Origin: Sphingosinithalassobacter tenebrarum
GTDB taxonomy: Bacteria; Pseudomonadota; Alphaproteobacteria; Sphingomonadales; Sphingomonadaceae
Direction: 5' to 3'
DNA length: 64,000 bases
Assembly: GCF_011057975.1 (NCBI RefSeq)
Contig: NZ_CP049109.1
Coordinates: 744,001 to 808,000 of the forward strand
Positions 15,760 to 24,844 of this stretch are shown here, piece after piece. A model generated the notes under the pieces. That model had not been told where the DNA came from, searched no databases, and worked only from the letters and a program-made list of their open reading frames with translations. Each line of letters begins with the position of its first letter. Position 1 is the stretch's first letter. The position numbers were made by a program, and so were the translations under genes.

Positions 15760-16590
15760 TCACTCTTCTCCGTCGGACAGCGCGAACGGGGTGATATGGC
15801 CGTCGCGAATCAGCCATGTGCGGGAGTTTTCGGTGGTGGCGACGACGAGCGGCATGCCGCTCGCCAGCGCGGTGAAGACGTGAATCTCGGTCGGCGTGGG
15901 ATCGAGCAGATGCGTGACCCCCATCATCCCCGACGCGCGCTGGACTTCGGATTGCGGCGCTTCGAGCGTGAGGCAGCTGTTGGCGAAGCGGCGATACTCG
16001 GCAAGCGTGCCGTCCGGGGCGATGTCGAAGCGATAATGGCCGCCCGCGGCATAGCTGCGCGCCGAAGGCTGCGGCGTGAGCAGATAGACCGAAACCGGCG
16101 CGTCAGGCGTATCCGGCGGGAGCACGACGAAATTGGGGTTGTCGCGCGAGCACATCGACACGCGTTCAGCGATCGCGGCCTCCAGCGCCAGATCGCGCGC
16201 CGCGATCATCCCCAGCAATCGCGGCGAAAGGCTGCGGTCCTCGTTGTCAGAATAGACATGGCTGGAAACCAGCCGGGCCCCCTCGAACCGGGCGCTATAA
16301 ACCGCGCGTGGCGTTTCTGTGTCGCGATCGTAAAAGAACAGTCGGGGCGCCGCGACCGGCCCCTCGACGACATAGCCGCCGATGCGCGAGCCATAGTCGG
16401 GGACTTTTTCGACCATGTCGTCGGTGCCGTGCCAGGCGGCCTGATCATAGGCGTAGATCAGATGCCCGCGCCGCTCGGCGTCGGCGATCGCGGCCTGTTC
16501 GTCCACGGAAACCGTCTGCTGCGCCGATGCCGGCGGCATGGCGACCGGCGTGGCGGCTAGCGCCGCCAGCAACAACAGCAATTTGCGCAT
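15760..16590 (-). CDS. Exported protein of unknown function
   Basis: 276 aa. A clear Sec signal peptide (MRKLLLLLAALAATPVAM, cleavage near ASA-Q) implies periplasmic location. The mature part is soluble with two cysteines (in VSMCSRDN and RFANSCLTLE) that could form a disulfide. I do not recognise a family. It lies between metK and the EAL pair on the same strand, in a block that separates metK from trmB. The 255 bases between it and the EAL start (15505-15759) hold no gene I can support. Confidence 0.75.
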   Translation of the reverse strand: MRKLLLLLAALAATPVAMPPASAQQTVSVDEQAAIADAERRGHLIYAYDQAAWHGTDDMVEKVPDYGSRIGGYVVEGPVAAPRLFFYDRDTETPRAVYSARFEGARLVSSHVYSDNEDRSLSPRLLGMIAARDLALEAAIAERVSMCSRDNPNFVVLPPDTPDAPVSVYLLTPQPSARSYAAGGHYRFDIAPDGTLAEYRRFANSCLTLEAPQSEVQRASGMMGVTHLLDPTPTEIHVFTALASGMPLVVATTENSRTWLIRDGHITPFALSDGEE

Positions 16591-16632
16591 CGATCAGCCC
16601 CGTCGCGATCCTGTGTCGCGCGGGAGCGTACA

Positions 16633-16658
16633 GGGCGTTGGCGGTTGCGCCAACGCCC
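16633..16658 (-). terminator. Strong hairpin just after metK
   Basis: GGGCGTTGGCG at 16633-16643 and CGCCAACGCCC at 16648-16658 pair perfectly over 11 bases with a 4-base loop, starting 10 bases after the metK stop. No T-run follows on the minus strand, so it may terminate poorly or serve to protect the mRNA 3' end. Confidence 0.5.
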
Positions 16659-16668
16659 CGTTGCGCGA

Positions 16669-17883
16669 TCAGGCGATCGCCGCCTTGAGGTCCTCGACCA
16701 GATCGGTGCGTTCCCAGGGGAAATAATCGCCCTCGGCGGTGCGGCCGAAATGGCCATAGGCGGCCGTCGCGGCATAGATCGGCTTGTTGAGGCCGAGATG
16801 CGTGCGGATCGCGCGCGGCGTGAGGCCGCCCAGCTTTTCGATCTTGCCGATCGCTTCCTCGATCTTCTCGTCGGTCACGCCGTCGGCGCAGGTGCCGTGC
16901 GTGTCGACATAGAGCGACAGCGGCTTCGACACGCCGATCGCATAGGCGAGCTGGATCGTGCAGCGCTTGGCGAGCTTGGCCGCGACGATGTTCTTGGCGA
17001 GATAGCGGGTGATGTACGCCGCCGAACGGTCGACCTTGGTCGGGTCCTTGCCGCTGAACGCGCCGCCGCCGTGCGGCGCCGCGCCGCCATAGGTGTCGAC
17101 GATGATCTTGCGGCCGGTAAGGCCTGCGTCGCCGTCCGGTCCGCCGATTTCGAAGCTGCCGGTGGGGTTGAGGTGATATTCGGTCTTGTCCGAAAGCAGC
17201 TCGGCCGGGATCACGTCGCCGATCACCTTTTTCACATAGGCCTTGAGCTCGGCTTCCTTCTCGCCCTTGTCATAGCCCGGGGCGTGCTGGGTCGAGACGA
17301 CGACGGCGGTGCAGGCGACCGGCTTGCCGTCCTTGTAGCGCAACGTCACCTGGCTCTTGGCGTCGGGCTCGAGGAACGGCGCGGCGCCCGAATGGCGGTC
17401 GGCGGCCATGCGCTGCAGGATGTTGTGGCTGTAATAGAGCGTGGCGGGCATGAGGTCCGGCGTATCGTCGATCGCATAGCCGAACATGATGCCCTGGTCG
17501 CCCGCGCCTTCATCCTTGTTGCCCGCGGCATCGACGCCCTGGGCAATGTGCGCCGACTGGCCGTGGAGATGGTTTTCGAAGGTCAGCGTTTCCCAGTGAA
17601 AGCCTTCCTGCTCATAGCCGATTTTCTTGACCGTCTCGCGGACCGTCTTTTCGATCTCGTCGAGCGCGCCCGGCGCCCATTCGCCGTTTTCATAAACGCC
17701 CTTGCAGCGGATTTCGCCGGCAAGCGCCACGAGCTGAGTCGTGGTCAGCGTTTCGCAGGCGATGCGGGCTTCGGGATCCTTCGACAGGAACAGATCGACG
17801 ATGGCGTCGGAAATCTGGTCGGAGACCTTGTCGGGATGGCCTTCGGACACCGATTCGGACGTGAAGATGAATTCGGAACGCAT
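16669..17883 (-). CDS. metK: S-adenosylmethionine synthetase
   Basis: 404 aa. It makes SAM from methionine and ATP as a cytoplasmic tetramer. N-terminal [20 protein letters not shown] binds ATP; the signature hexapeptide region [12 protein letters not shown] lies at ~125-136; the second signature [19 protein letters not shown] at ~275. The AGAGGA ribosome site precedes ATG 17883. It is 71 bases downstream of lnt, with an AT-rich inverted repeat in the gap, so it probably has its own promoter and operator. SAM it makes is used nearby by TrmB and MiaB. Confidence 0.97.
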   Translation of the reverse strand: MRSEFIFTSESVSEGHPDKVSDQISDAIVDLFLSKDPEARIACETLTTTQLVALAGEIRCKGVYENGEWAPGALDEIEKTVRETVKKIGYEQEGFHWETLTFENHLHGQSAHIAQGVDAAGNKDEGAGDQGIMFGYAIDDTPDLMPATLYYSHNILQRMAADRHSGAAPFLEPDAKSQVTLRYKDGKPVACTAVVVSTQHAPGYDKGEKEAELKAYVKKVIGDVIPAELLSDKTEYHLNPTGSFEIGGPDGDAGLTGRKIIVDTYGGAAPHGGGAFSGKDPTKVDRSAAYITRYLAKNIVAAKLAKRCTIQLAYAIGVSKPLSLYVDTHGTCADGVTDEKIEEAIGKIEKLGGLTPRAIRTHLGLNKPIYAATAAYGHFGRTAEGDYFPWERTDLVEDLKAAIA

Positions 17884-17928
17884 GGATTTCCTCTGGCTGT
17901 GAGAGCGGCGGGTTGGCCCCGGTTCGCG

Positions 17929-17948
17929 ATATAAAGAATTTGTTATAT
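17929..17948. promoter_or_regulatory. AT-rich inverted repeat upstream of metK
   Basis: ATATAA at 17929-17934 and TTATAT at 17943-17948 form a perfect inverted repeat with an 8-base spacer inside a 71-base gap. I compared the leader with SAM-family riboswitches and found no convincing match, so a DNA-binding methionine/SAM-cycle repressor is the more likely user. This is inference. Confidence 0.4.
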
Positions 17949-17954
17949 GAGCCT

Positions 17955-19523
17955 CTAACGCCCCAGCCGCCGCATGGCAATGGCTGTCGCCGCCATCAGT
18001 GCGGCGATGAGGAAGGCCATGACGTTGCCCAGCCGCGAAAACAGCGTCGGCGCGTGCGGTGCGGGCATATCGGTGACGATCGTGCCTGGTTCGCCCTGCG
18101 GAATCGCCACGCGGACGGCGCCGTTCGCATCGATCACAGCCGAAATCCCCGTCGGAGTGGCGCGCAGGATCGGCAGCCCTTCCTCGATCGCGCGCAGCCG
18201 CGCCTGCGCCAGATGCTGCGGCGGGCCCCAGCTTCCGAACCAGGCGTCGTTAGAGGGATTGAAGATCACGTCCGGCCGGTTTTCAGGATCAACCACCTGA
18301 CCGGAAAAGATGATTTCGTAACAGACCTGCGCGCCGATATCGCCGAAGCCGGGGACGTCCAGCGTCTCCGGGCCGGGGCCGGGCAGGAAATCGATTTCGC
18401 CCATCACCAGTCGGGCAAGGCCGAGCGGCTCGAGCAGCCCGCGCATCGGCAGATATTCGCCATAGGGGACCAGATGCGCCTTGTCGTAGCGGCCGTGGAG
18501 CTTGCCGTCGGAGCGCACGACGAACACCGAATTGGCGGCGCCTGACGCGTGATAGCCGTCTTCGGCGAAGAACAGCGCATTGCCGCTGACCAGCGCAGCA
18601 TCGTTCGGGCCGAGCTGCGCGGCGATGCGGCGGCGGACCATTTCGGACGTACCCTGCCAATACCAGTCGGCGGGATAGCCCGGCTCGATATAGTAATTGA
18701 CCATGCCTTCGGGCCAGACGATCAGTCGCGGCGCATCGCCCGGCTGGCCGGTCAGCCGGAGCAGTGTCGAAAAGACGCGTTCGGGATAATCGGGATCGCT
18801 GACGCCTTCCTGCCCGATATTCGGCTGCACGACGACGACCTGTGGTGCCCCGGGCGGCGGAGTGTCATTTGGACGCGTGTTCACGATCTCGGTACTCGAA
18901 ACCGTGCCGATCAGGCCCAGCAGCGGCAGCACCACTGCAGTCGCGGCGGCAGGCACCCAGCGGCGGTGGAACGCCAGCAGCAGCGCGCCGGAAAACAGCA
19001 CCGTCAGACCCGAAAGCGCATAGGTGCCGACTAGCGCGGCGGCGTGCGGCACCACCGGGACGGGTAGCCAGGCGGCCGCCAGCGGGTTCCACGGATAGCC
19101 GGTGAACAGCCCCGCGCGCAGCCATTCGGTGACGATCCACGCCGCCGCGAATGCGAGCACATAGACCGGTCCCGGCCGCGTCTCGTCGGCGTGCCGCCCC
19201 AGCTTCCACGCCAGCCCCGCCGCCAGCGCGGGGTAGATTGCGAGATAGAGCGAGAGCAGCACGACCGCGAAATAGCCGAGCACGGGCGGCATCTTGTCCT
19301 GAAAGTCGAAGGCGTGCTGGATCCAGTTGTTGCCGACCGTGAAATGGGCGACGCCGAACACCCACCCGATCAGCATCGCCCTTTTCAGATTCGGCGCGCG
19401 ATGGACCAGCGCAAGCAGCAGCGCGAGGCTGGCGAGCAACAGCGGCCAGAGATTGAGCGGCGCGAAGCCGTCGGGCGAAACGAGGCCCGCGACCAGCGCG
19501 AGCAGCAGGGGGCGGCGAAGCAT
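17955..19523 (-). CDS. lnt: Apolipoprotein N-acyltransferase
   Basis: 522 aa. About six to seven N-terminal membrane helices are followed by a nitrilase-fold domain (~235-490) facing the periplasm. The catalytic Glu-Lys-Cys triad is visible as [25 protein letters not shown] and AQVCYEIIF. It adds the third acyl chain to the N-terminal cysteine of lipoproteins; several candidate lipoproteins are encoded in this window. It sits upstream of metK as in other alphaproteobacteria. It is divergent from the VOC gene. Confidence 0.96.
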   Translation of the reverse strand: MLRRPLLLALVAGLVSPDGFAPLNLWPLLLASLALLLALVHRAPNLKRAMLIGWVFGVAHFTVGNNWIQHAFDFQDKMPPVLGYFAVVLLSLYLAIYPALAAGLAWKLGRHADETRPGPVYVLAFAAAWIVTEWLRAGLFTGYPWNPLAAAWLPVPVVPHAAALVGTYALSGLTVLFSGALLLAFHRRWVPAAATAVVLPLLGLIGTVSSTEIVNTRPNDTPPPGAPQVVVVQPNIGQEGVSDPDYPERVFSTLLRLTGQPGDAPRLIVWPEGMVNYYIEPGYPADWYWQGTSEMVRRRIAAQLGPNDAALVSGNALFFAEDGYHASGAANSVFVVRSDGKLHGRYDKAHLVPYGEYLPMRGLLEPLGLARLVMGEIDFLPGPGPETLDVPGFGDIGAQVCYEIIFSGQVVDPENRPDVIFNPSNDAWFGSWGPPQHLAQARLRAIEEGLPILRATPTGISAVIDANGAVRVAIPQGEPGTIVTDMPAPHAPTLFSRLGNVMAFLIAALMAATAIAMRRLGR

Positions 19524-19620
19524 AGCGCGGGACTTAGCCGATCCGCGCGGACAGGGGGAGGCGGCTTTTCGACCTCCGGTTTTTCTGGGAGAGCCGGGCG
19601 ACAGGCGTTAGGATGCCGTC

Positions 19621-20037
19621 ATGCCGCGTCCGTTCCACCTTGCCTTTCCGGTGCATGATCTTGCCGCCGCGCGTCGATTCTACGGCGGGGTGCTGGGATG
19701 TGCAGAGGGGCGCTCGGCCGAACACTGGATCGATTTCGACCTGTTCGGACATCAGATCGTCGCGCATCTCGATCCCGCCGCCGGGCCCGCCGCGCACAGC
19801 AATCCGGTCGACGGCCATGATGTGCCGGTGCCGCATTTCGGCGTGGTACTGACGATGGCTGACTGGGAAGCGCTTGCGCAGCGGGTAAAGGCAGCCGGGG
19901 TCGCGTTCGGCATCGCGCCGCATGTCCGTTTCAAGGGACAGCCCGGTGAGCAGGCGACGATGTTTTTTCGCGATCCCAGCGGAAACGCGCTCGAGTTCAA
20001 GGCGTTTGCCGACGACGCGATGCTGTTCGCAACCTGA
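19621..20037 (+). CDS. VOC-family protein (glyoxalase/bleomycin-resistance fold)
   Basis: 138 aa with the paired beta-alpha-beta-beta-beta modules of vicinal-oxygen-chelate proteins. Telling segments are [20 protein letters not shown] near the start and [14 protein letters not shown] near the end, the latter holding the metal-binding glutamate. Candidate metal ligands are His-6, His-44 or so, and that Glu. These proteins act as glyoxalases, dioxygenases or binding proteins; the substrate is not predictable. TGAGGA at its stop supplies the ribosome site for the next gene. Confidence 0.88.
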   Translation: MPRPFHLAFPVHDLAAARRFYGGVLGCAEGRSAEHWIDFDLFGHQIVAHLDPAAGPAAHSNPVDGHDVPVPHFGVVLTMADWEALAQRVKAAGVAFGIAPHVRFKGQPGEQATMFFRDPSGNALEFKAFADDAMLFAT

Positions 20038-20047
20038 GGAAACGCGC

Positions 20048-20350
20048 ATGCCCGATCCGATCACGCTCGATATCCCCCACAAGCTCGGCCGACAGGGCGC
20101 GCGCGACCGGATCGCGGGCGGCATCGGCAAGCTTGCCGATTCGATCCCCGGCGGCAATGTCGAGGAACATCACTGGGAAGGCGACACGCTGTTCTTCACT
20201 GTCACGGCAATGGGGCAGCGGATCGCGAGCAAGATCGAAATCGAGGAAGACAAGGTGCGCGCGACGGTCGACCTGCCGCCTTTCCTTGCGCTGTTCGCCG
20301 ACAAGATCCGCGACAAGCTGGGCCGTGAAGCGCCCAAGCTGCTGAAATAG
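20048..20350 (+). CDS. Polyhydroxyalkanoic-acid-system family protein
   Basis: 100 aa. It resembles the small PHA_gran_rgn proteins: an N-terminal DITLDIPHKLG-like strand, a helix with ARDRIAGGIGKLAD, and the C-terminal DLPPFLALFADKIRDKLG. Relatives lie near polyhydroxyalkanoate genes, but many, as here, do not. Its cellular role is not established. It follows the VOC gene by 10 bases, with GAGGAAA as the ribosome site. Confidence 0.8.
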   Translation: MPDPITLDIPHKLGRQGARDRIAGGIGKLADSIPGGNVEEHHWEGDTLFFTVTAMGQRIASKIEIEEDKVRATVDLPPFLALFADKIRDKLGREAPKLLK

Positions 20351-20363
20351 GGAACCGGACGCC

Positions 20364-20681
20364 GTGTCGCGCTTTCCTTTTCGCATGGTTGCTCTTTCCG
20401 ACCTGACCCCAAAGGGGCGCCGCCAGTTGCGCAACGCGGCGATTTTTATTGTGGGATCGGTTTCGCTCGGAAGCCTGAGCGGCGCGGCGCTGGCGCGCTA
20501 TACCGTCGCGGGCATGGACCCCTTTTATCGCTATGCGCGCACCGCATCCTATGACGCCGCCTCGCGCGATCGCGAAAACCGTGACTGGGGCGTGCGCTAT
20601 GACGAAAACCTGCAGCGCGCGGTGGTCGTCGACACGCCCGATGTGCGCGACGACCGAATTTCCGACACCTATTATTACTGA
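20364..20681 (+). CDS. Small membrane-anchored protein of unknown function
   Basis: 105 aa from GTG 20364, or 98 aa from ATG 20385; the choice is open. One membrane helix at about residues 26-48 (AAIFIVGSVSLGSLSGAALA) separates a basic N-terminus from a polar, acidic, tyrosine-rich tail ending DTYYY. I do not recognise it. It follows the PHA-type gene by 13 bases and overlaps the convergent dehydrogenase gene by 7 bases. Confidence 0.65.
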   Translation: MSRFPFRMVALSDLTPKGRRQLRNAAIFIVGSVSLGSLSGAALARYTVAGMDPFYRYARTASYDAASRDRENRDWGVRYDENLQRAVVVDTPDVRDDRISDTYYY

Positions 20682-22027
20682 TCCGGCGCCGCCGGAATCG
20701 GGCGCGGCGGCGCGACGCGCCAGATGACGTTGCCGACATCGTCGGCGACCAGCAGCGCGCCGCTCGCATCACCGATCACGCCGACCGGGCGGCCCATCGC
20801 TTCGCCGTCATCGTTCAGGAAGCCGGCGAGCAGGTCGACCGGCTTGGCATCGCGCACCGGAAAGCCGTTATCGGCAAAGGGGACATAGACCAGCTTGTAC
20901 CCCGCCGGCGGCTTGCGATTCCACGATCCGTGCAGCGAAACAAAGGCGCCGTTGGCATAATCGGGGCCAAGGCGGACATCGCCGGCAAAGGCGATGTCGA
21001 GCGGCGCCGTGTGCGCGCCGAGCGCGAAATCGGGGCGCTTGGTATATTCGCGCAGCTCGGGGCGCCCGGGCTGTACGCGCTTGTCGACATGGCCGCCCCA
21101 ATAATGCCAGGGCCAGCCGTAGAAGGCGCCCAGCGACACCGCCGTCATGTAATCGGGCGGCATGTCCGACCCCATCATGTCGCGTTCGTTGACCACGGCC
21201 CAGAGCCGCTGCGCGATCGGATCGAAGGCCATGCCGACCGGATTGCGCAGGCCATAGGCATAGTCGCGCGAATCACCACTCGCGATGTCATATTCGACGA
21301 TGCGGGCGCGGCCTTCCTCCGCCTCCAGCCCGTCATCGGCGATGTTGGTGGCCGAACCGATGCTGACATAGAGTTTTTCGCCCTCAGGGCCGGCGACCAG
21401 CCCGCGCGTCCAGTGATTGCCGCCGCCGGGCAGGTCGAGCAGCTTCTCCGGCGCGGCGGTGATCTTCGTTTCGCCCGGCGTATAGGGGAACCGCAGCAGC
21501 GCGTCGGTATTGGCGACGTAGAGCCATTCGCCGACCAGTGCCATGCCGAAGGGCGAGTTGAGATTTTCGAGCAACGCCGAACGCGCATCGGCAATGCCGT
21601 CGCCATCGGTGTCGCGCAGCAGCGTGATGCGGTTCGCCGACGGCACGCCGGCCCCGGCCTTGTCCATCAGCTGCGCCATCACCAGCCCTTCGATCCCGCC
21701 GCCTTCGCGCGGCGGGGAATTGGTTTCGGCGACCAGCACGTCGCCATTGGGCAGCCGATAGAGCGCGCGCGGATGATCGAGACCGCGGGCGAACGCCGTC
21801 ACGGTCAGCCCTTCGGGGGCGACCGGCTTCGCGCCCTCGGGCCAGCCGGTTGCGGTCGCGACGTCGACGGTGGGGATCGATTCGTAACGCGGTTCCGAAA
21901 GCTCGGGTACGCGTCCACTCACCGCTTCGGGCGTGTGCTGCGCCTCGTCAGGCTGGAAGAGCCAGAACCAGACGGCGACTGCGACGGCGATCAACAGCGC
22001 GATGACGATCAGGATTTTGGTTCGCAT
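20675..22027 (-). CDS. Membrane-anchored PQQ-type sugar/sorbosone dehydrogenase
   Basis: 450 aa from ATG 22027 (MRTKILIVIALL), which gives an N-terminal membrane anchor with a periplasmic catalytic domain; an upstream ATG at 22090 would add 21 unlikely residues. The body is a six-bladed beta-propeller of the soluble glucose dehydrogenase/L-sorbosone dehydrogenase type. Signatures are GLDHPRALYRLPNGDVLVAE, YAYGLRNPVGMAFDP, and GSWNRKPPAGYKLVYVPF. These oxidise sugars or alcohols with pyrroloquinoline quinone; the substrate is uncertain. It belongs to a block separating lnt from corC. Confidence 0.88.
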   Translation of the reverse strand: MRTKILIVIALLIAVAVAVWFWLFQPDEAQHTPEAVSGRVPELSEPRYESIPTVDVATATGWPEGAKPVAPEGLTVTAFARGLDHPRALYRLPNGDVLVAETNSPPREGGGIEGLVMAQLMDKAGAGVPSANRITLLRDTDGDGIADARSALLENLNSPFGMALVGEWLYVANTDALLRFPYTPGETKITAAPEKLLDLPGGGNHWTRGLVAGPEGEKLYVSIGSATNIADDGLEAEEGRARIVEYDIASGDSRDYAYGLRNPVGMAFDPIAQRLWAVVNERDMMGSDMPPDYMTAVSLGAFYGWPWHYWGGHVDKRVQPGRPELREYTKRPDFALGAHTAPLDIAFAGDVRLGPDYANGAFVSLHGSWNRKPPAGYKLVYVPFADNGFPVRDAKPVDLLAGFLNDDGEAMGRPVGVIGDASGALLVADDVGNVIWRVAPPRPIPAAPDQ

Positions 22028-22110
22028 GGAGCAGAAATAGAAGCTGCGAAGGCCCGCGACTAGGGCTGTTGTCGCGAAGTCGCGTCCCATGCTTTCCGAA
22101 AGTCCGATGG

Positions 22111-22174
22111 GGCCGCCGCCGAAAGGGCTGGGAGGCGGCGGCCCCGGAGAGCCGGTCGATGGGGGTCGACCGGC
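22111..22174. other. Two strong tandem hairpins between corC and the dehydrogenase gene
   Basis: Hairpin one pairs 22111-22120 with 22134-22143 (10 perfect G/C pairs, 13-base loop). Hairpin two pairs 22151-22159 with 22166-22174 (9 perfect pairs, 6-base loop). They lie about 100 bases beyond corC and upstream of the next gene on the same strand. There is no T-run, so this could be a terminator, a processing site, or a leader structure of the dehydrogenase mRNA. Confidence 0.5.
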
Positions 22175-22269
22175 AGGGGGGATGCGCCCCGTGGCACTTT
22201 CATCAGGACAGGGGAAATCGATTTATTGAAAGTTGATGATCGCTTTTCCGATGGGACATTTCGCCCCCG

Positions 22270-23178
22270 CTATTCCGCCTCGGCATCGGGCTGCGGCGGG
22301 TGCAGGCGAAGCCGGGTGACGCGCTTGGGATCGGCGTCGAGAATTTCGAGCGTCCAGCCGCTGTCATGTTCGAGGCATTCGCCCGGTTGCGGCACATGGC
22401 CCGCCAGCACGAAGGCGAGCCCGCCGAGCGTGTCGACATCCTCCTCGACTTGCGCGAGCTGCTCGTCGATCGTCTCGCCGACATCCTCGAGCTCGGCGCG
22501 GGCATCGGCTTCCCACAACCCGCCTTCGAGCGGGACGAGGAGGCGCACCGGCGCCTCGTCATGCTCGTCCTCGATCTCGCCGACGATTTCCTCGACCAGA
22601 TCCTCGATCGTGATCAGCCCCTCGGTGCCCGAATATTCGTCGAACACGATCGCCATATGCGTGCGTTTCAGCCGCATCTGCGCGAGCAGGTCGAGCGCGC
22701 CCATCGATTGCGGGACATAGAGCGGCTGGCGGATCAGGTCGGTCAGCGTCACCGGCGGCGAGGCACCCGTCGCGAGAATCGCGAAGACGTCGCGAATGTG
22801 GATCATGCCGACGATATGGTCGAGCTTCTCGCGATAGACCGGGATGCGGCTATGCTCGGCCTCGGCGAAGAAGGCGACCAGCTCGGTGAAGGAAATCGAT
22901 TCCTCGACCGCGACGATGTCCGCGCGCGGCACGCCGATATCGCCCGCGTCACGCTCGCCGAAATGCAGGAGGTTGCGCAGCATCTGCCGCTCGATCGGCG
23001 TCAGATCGCCTTTCTGCGGCAATTCGCCGGTCTTCTCGTAATCGCGAATCACTTCCTCGAGCCGCTCGCGCAGCGTTTCGCCATGTTCGTCGCCGAACAG
23101 GAGCGCGCGCAGCCCGCGCCATAATCCGCCGCTGTCGTTGCTGGAGTCGCCGGAGCTACTACTGGGGCCGTCGGCCAT
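22270..23178 (-). CDS. CorC/TlyC-family protein with paired CBS domains
   Basis: 302 aa. A short N-terminal linker is followed by LRNLLHFGERDAGDIGVPRAD, a CBS pair (~85-205, containing HSRIPVYREKLDHIVGMIHI and TEGLITIEDLVEEIVGEI), and a CorC_HlyC domain at the C-terminus. No membrane helices are present, as in soluble CorC. Family members are linked to magnesium and cobalt efflux; the nucleotide bound by the CBS pair is unknown. It is the expected neighbour of ybeY and lnt in this cluster, starting 9 bases after ybeY. Confidence 0.92.
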   Translation of the reverse strand: MADGPSSSSGDSSNDSGGLWRGLRALLFGDEHGETLRERLEEVIRDYEKTGELPQKGDLTPIERQMLRNLLHFGERDAGDIGVPRADIVAVEESISFTELVAFFAEAEHSRIPVYREKLDHIVGMIHIRDVFAILATGASPPVTLTDLIRQPLYVPQSMGALDLLAQMRLKRTHMAIVFDEYSGTEGLITIEDLVEEIVGEIEDEHDEAPVRLLVPLEGGLWEADARAELEDVGETIDEQLAQVEEDVDTLGGLAFVLAGHVPQPGECLEHDSGWTLEILDADPKRVTRLRLHPPQPDAEAE

Positions 23179-23186
23179 TTTCTGAG

Positions 23187-23696
23187 TCAGTCCTCCCGAA
23201 CGGGGTAGGGATCGTGGAGCCCCAGCCGCGCCATCGCGGCCTGCTCCATCGCTTCCATCGCCTCTGCTTCGGCGTCCCCCATATGGTCATACCCTAACAA
23301 ATGCAGCACCCCGTGAACAATCAGGTGCGATGCATGATCCGCGACCGAAACGTCGCGTTCGCTCGCTTCGGCCTCGCACACGCCGTGGGCAAGTACAATA
23401 TCGCCGAGCAACACTTCGCCATCATCGCTGTTGGCGGTTACCGATTCGAGAAGGTCGGGCTGAATCATCGGAAAGGACAGGACGTTGGTCGATTTGTCCT
23501 TGTCGCGATACTGACGATTCAATTGATGCACTTCGAAATCGCTGGTCAGCCGAACCGCGATTTCGATGTTGGCGCGCGTGTCCAGCCATTCGCCATAGGG
23601 CGTCTGGCCGATCGCGGCGGTTGCCGCGCGGGTGGCGCGCTCTTCCCATTCGCCTTCTGGCCAGGGCGTTTCGCGAAGGACGGCGATATCAAGCAT
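23187..23696 (-). CDS. ybeY: Endoribonuclease YbeY (16S rRNA maturation)
   Basis: 169 aa. The zinc site is HGVLHLLGYDH near residue 138, preceded by the family strand STNVLSFPM. YbeY trims 16S rRNA and helps ribosome quality control. ATG 23696 is preceded by AAGGA. The frame stays open further upstream but runs through a palindromic repeat, not a real N-terminus. phoH lies upstream on the same strand with the composite repeat at 23708-23828 between them; in most relatives these two genes abut. Confidence 0.95.
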   Translation of the reverse strand: MLDIAVLRETPWPEGEWEERATRAATAAIGQTPYGEWLDTRANIEIAVRLTSDFEVHQLNRQYRDKDKSTNVLSFPMIQPDLLESVTANSDDGEVLLGDIVLAHGVCEAEASERDVSVADHASHLIVHGVLHLLGYDHMGDAEAEAMEAMEQAAMARLGLHDPYPVRED

Positions 23697-23707
23697 GCGA
23701 TTTCCTT

Positions 23708-23828
23708 CCTCCCCTCCCTGCAAGGGAGGGGCCGGGGGTGGGTAGCGCGCGAAGCGCGCCCGCCGGGGCATCGAGCCCCGGCGTTCGCGAACCCACCCCT
23801 TGATCCCCTCCCTTGCAGGGAGGGGAGG
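23708..23828. repeat. Composite palindromic repeat (REP-like) between phoH and ybeY
   Basis: Two outer hairpins share the same arms: CCCCTCCCT at 23711-23719 with AGGGAGGGG at 23723-23731, and the same pair at 23805-23813 with 23817-23825. Inside them GGGGGTGGGT faces ACCCACCCC, and two further hairpins follow (GCGCGC-GAA-GCGCGC and GCCGGGGC-ATCGA-GCCCCGGC). The whole is one nested palindrome of ~120 bases. The same arms recur at 29991-30066. Confidence 0.75.
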
Positions 23829-23842
23829 TTTCAATAGCCGAT

Positions 23843-24844
23843 TCAAGCATTGGGGCCCTCATACGCATCGACGATGCGGCCGACGATCGGGTGGCGTACC
23901 ACGTCCGCCGCGCCGAAGCGGACAATGGCGATTCCTTCCACGCCTTCAAGGCGTCCGACCGCGTCGTTGAGGCCGCTGGCGGGCGGGCCGCCGGGCAAAT
24001 CGGTCTGATTGGGATCGCCGCAGATCACCATCCGGCTGTTCTGGCCGAAGCGGGTGAGAAACATCTTCATCTGCGCGGGCGTGGTATTCTGCGCCTCGTC
24101 AAGGATGACGAAGGCATCGGACAGCGTGCGGCCGCGCATGAAGGCGATCGGGGCGATTTCAATCTCGCCCGACGCAATGCGTCGCTCGACCTGTTCGGCG
24201 GGCAGGCAGTCGTACAGTGCGTCGTAGAGCGGCCGCAGATAGGGGTCGACTTTCTCCTTCATGTCGCCGGGCAGGAATCCGATCCGCTCGCCCGCCTCGA
24301 CCGCGGGGCGCGAGAGGATCAGCCGCTGGACGCTGCCGGTAATGAGCTGCGCCACCGCCTGCGCGACGGCAAGATAGGTCTTGCCGGTGCCGGCGGGCCC
24401 CAGCGAGAAGATCATTTCGTTCGAGACGAGCTGGCGCATGTAATGCGCCTGCGCGATCGAGCGGGGGACGATCGTCTTCTTGCGCGTGCGGATCATGATG
24501 CTGGGCGCGGGTGCGCCCTTGTCCGACGCGATGATGCCGTCGAGCGTCGGCTGGCTCGACATCGCGATCACCGCGTCGATCAGCCCGGTATCGACGTCCT
24601 CGCCGCGAATGACGCGGGTGTGGAGCTCCTGCAGCACTTCGCGCGCCTGGGCGACCGCCTCGGCCGATCCCTCGATCACCACGCGTTCGCCGCGGGCGTG
24701 GATGTAAACGCCCAGCCGCTCCTCGAGCGCGAGGATGTTGGCGTCATATTCGCCGAAGAGCTGGGGCAGCAATTGCGGCCGATCGAAGGTGATTTCGACT
24801 CGGCTGCGCTCGCCGGACTGGGCCTGGACGGGCTTGCGACTCAT
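23843..24844 (-). CDS. phoH: PhoH-family ATPase
   Basis: 333 aa. N-terminal KH-like segment (~20-90), then the P-loop domain with Walker A GPAGTGKTYLAVA at ~150 and Walker B AFVILDEAQNTT at ~248; the sensor region is GDPNQTDLPG. This YbeZ-type PhoH is the usual partner of YbeY in ribosome and RNA metabolism. It is the expected neighbour of miaB upstream, but that link is interrupted by five other genes here. Confidence 0.95.
   Translation of the reverse strand: MSRKPVQAQSGERSRVEITFDRPQLLPQLFGEYDANILALEERLGVYIHARGERVVIEGSAEAVAQAREVLQELHTRVIRGEDVDTGLIDAVIAMSSQPTLDGIIASDKGAPAPSIMIRTRKKTIVPRSIAQAHYMRQLVSNEMIFSLGPAGTGKTYLAVAQAVAQLITGSVQRLILSRPAVEAGERIGFLPGDMKEKVDPYLRPLYDALYDCLPAEQVERRIASGEIEIAPIAFMRGRTLSDAFVILDEAQNTTPAQMKMFLTRFGQNSRMVICGDPNQTDLPGGPPASGLNDAVGRLEGVEGIAIVRFGAADVVRHPIVGRIVDAYEGPNA

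Noticed and set aside
15522..15883. Small plus-strand frames; one (from 15569) faintly recalls a PilZ domain (ARRRALSRESVRWLARI)
   Set aside because: No ribosome site, overlap with the exported protein's 3' end, and the match is too weak. A PilZ remnant beside EAL genes would be interesting but is not supported.
16645..17934. Long open frame on the plus strand (about 430 codons) opposite metK
   Set aside because: It is an antisense shadow of metK caused by high GC content; the translation is arginine- and alanine-rich with no family features.
17884..17954. SAM-type riboswitch in the metK leader
   Set aside because: I compared the 71-base leader with SAM-II and SAM/SAH-type patterns and found no convincing pairing or conserved core; a covariance-model search would settle it.
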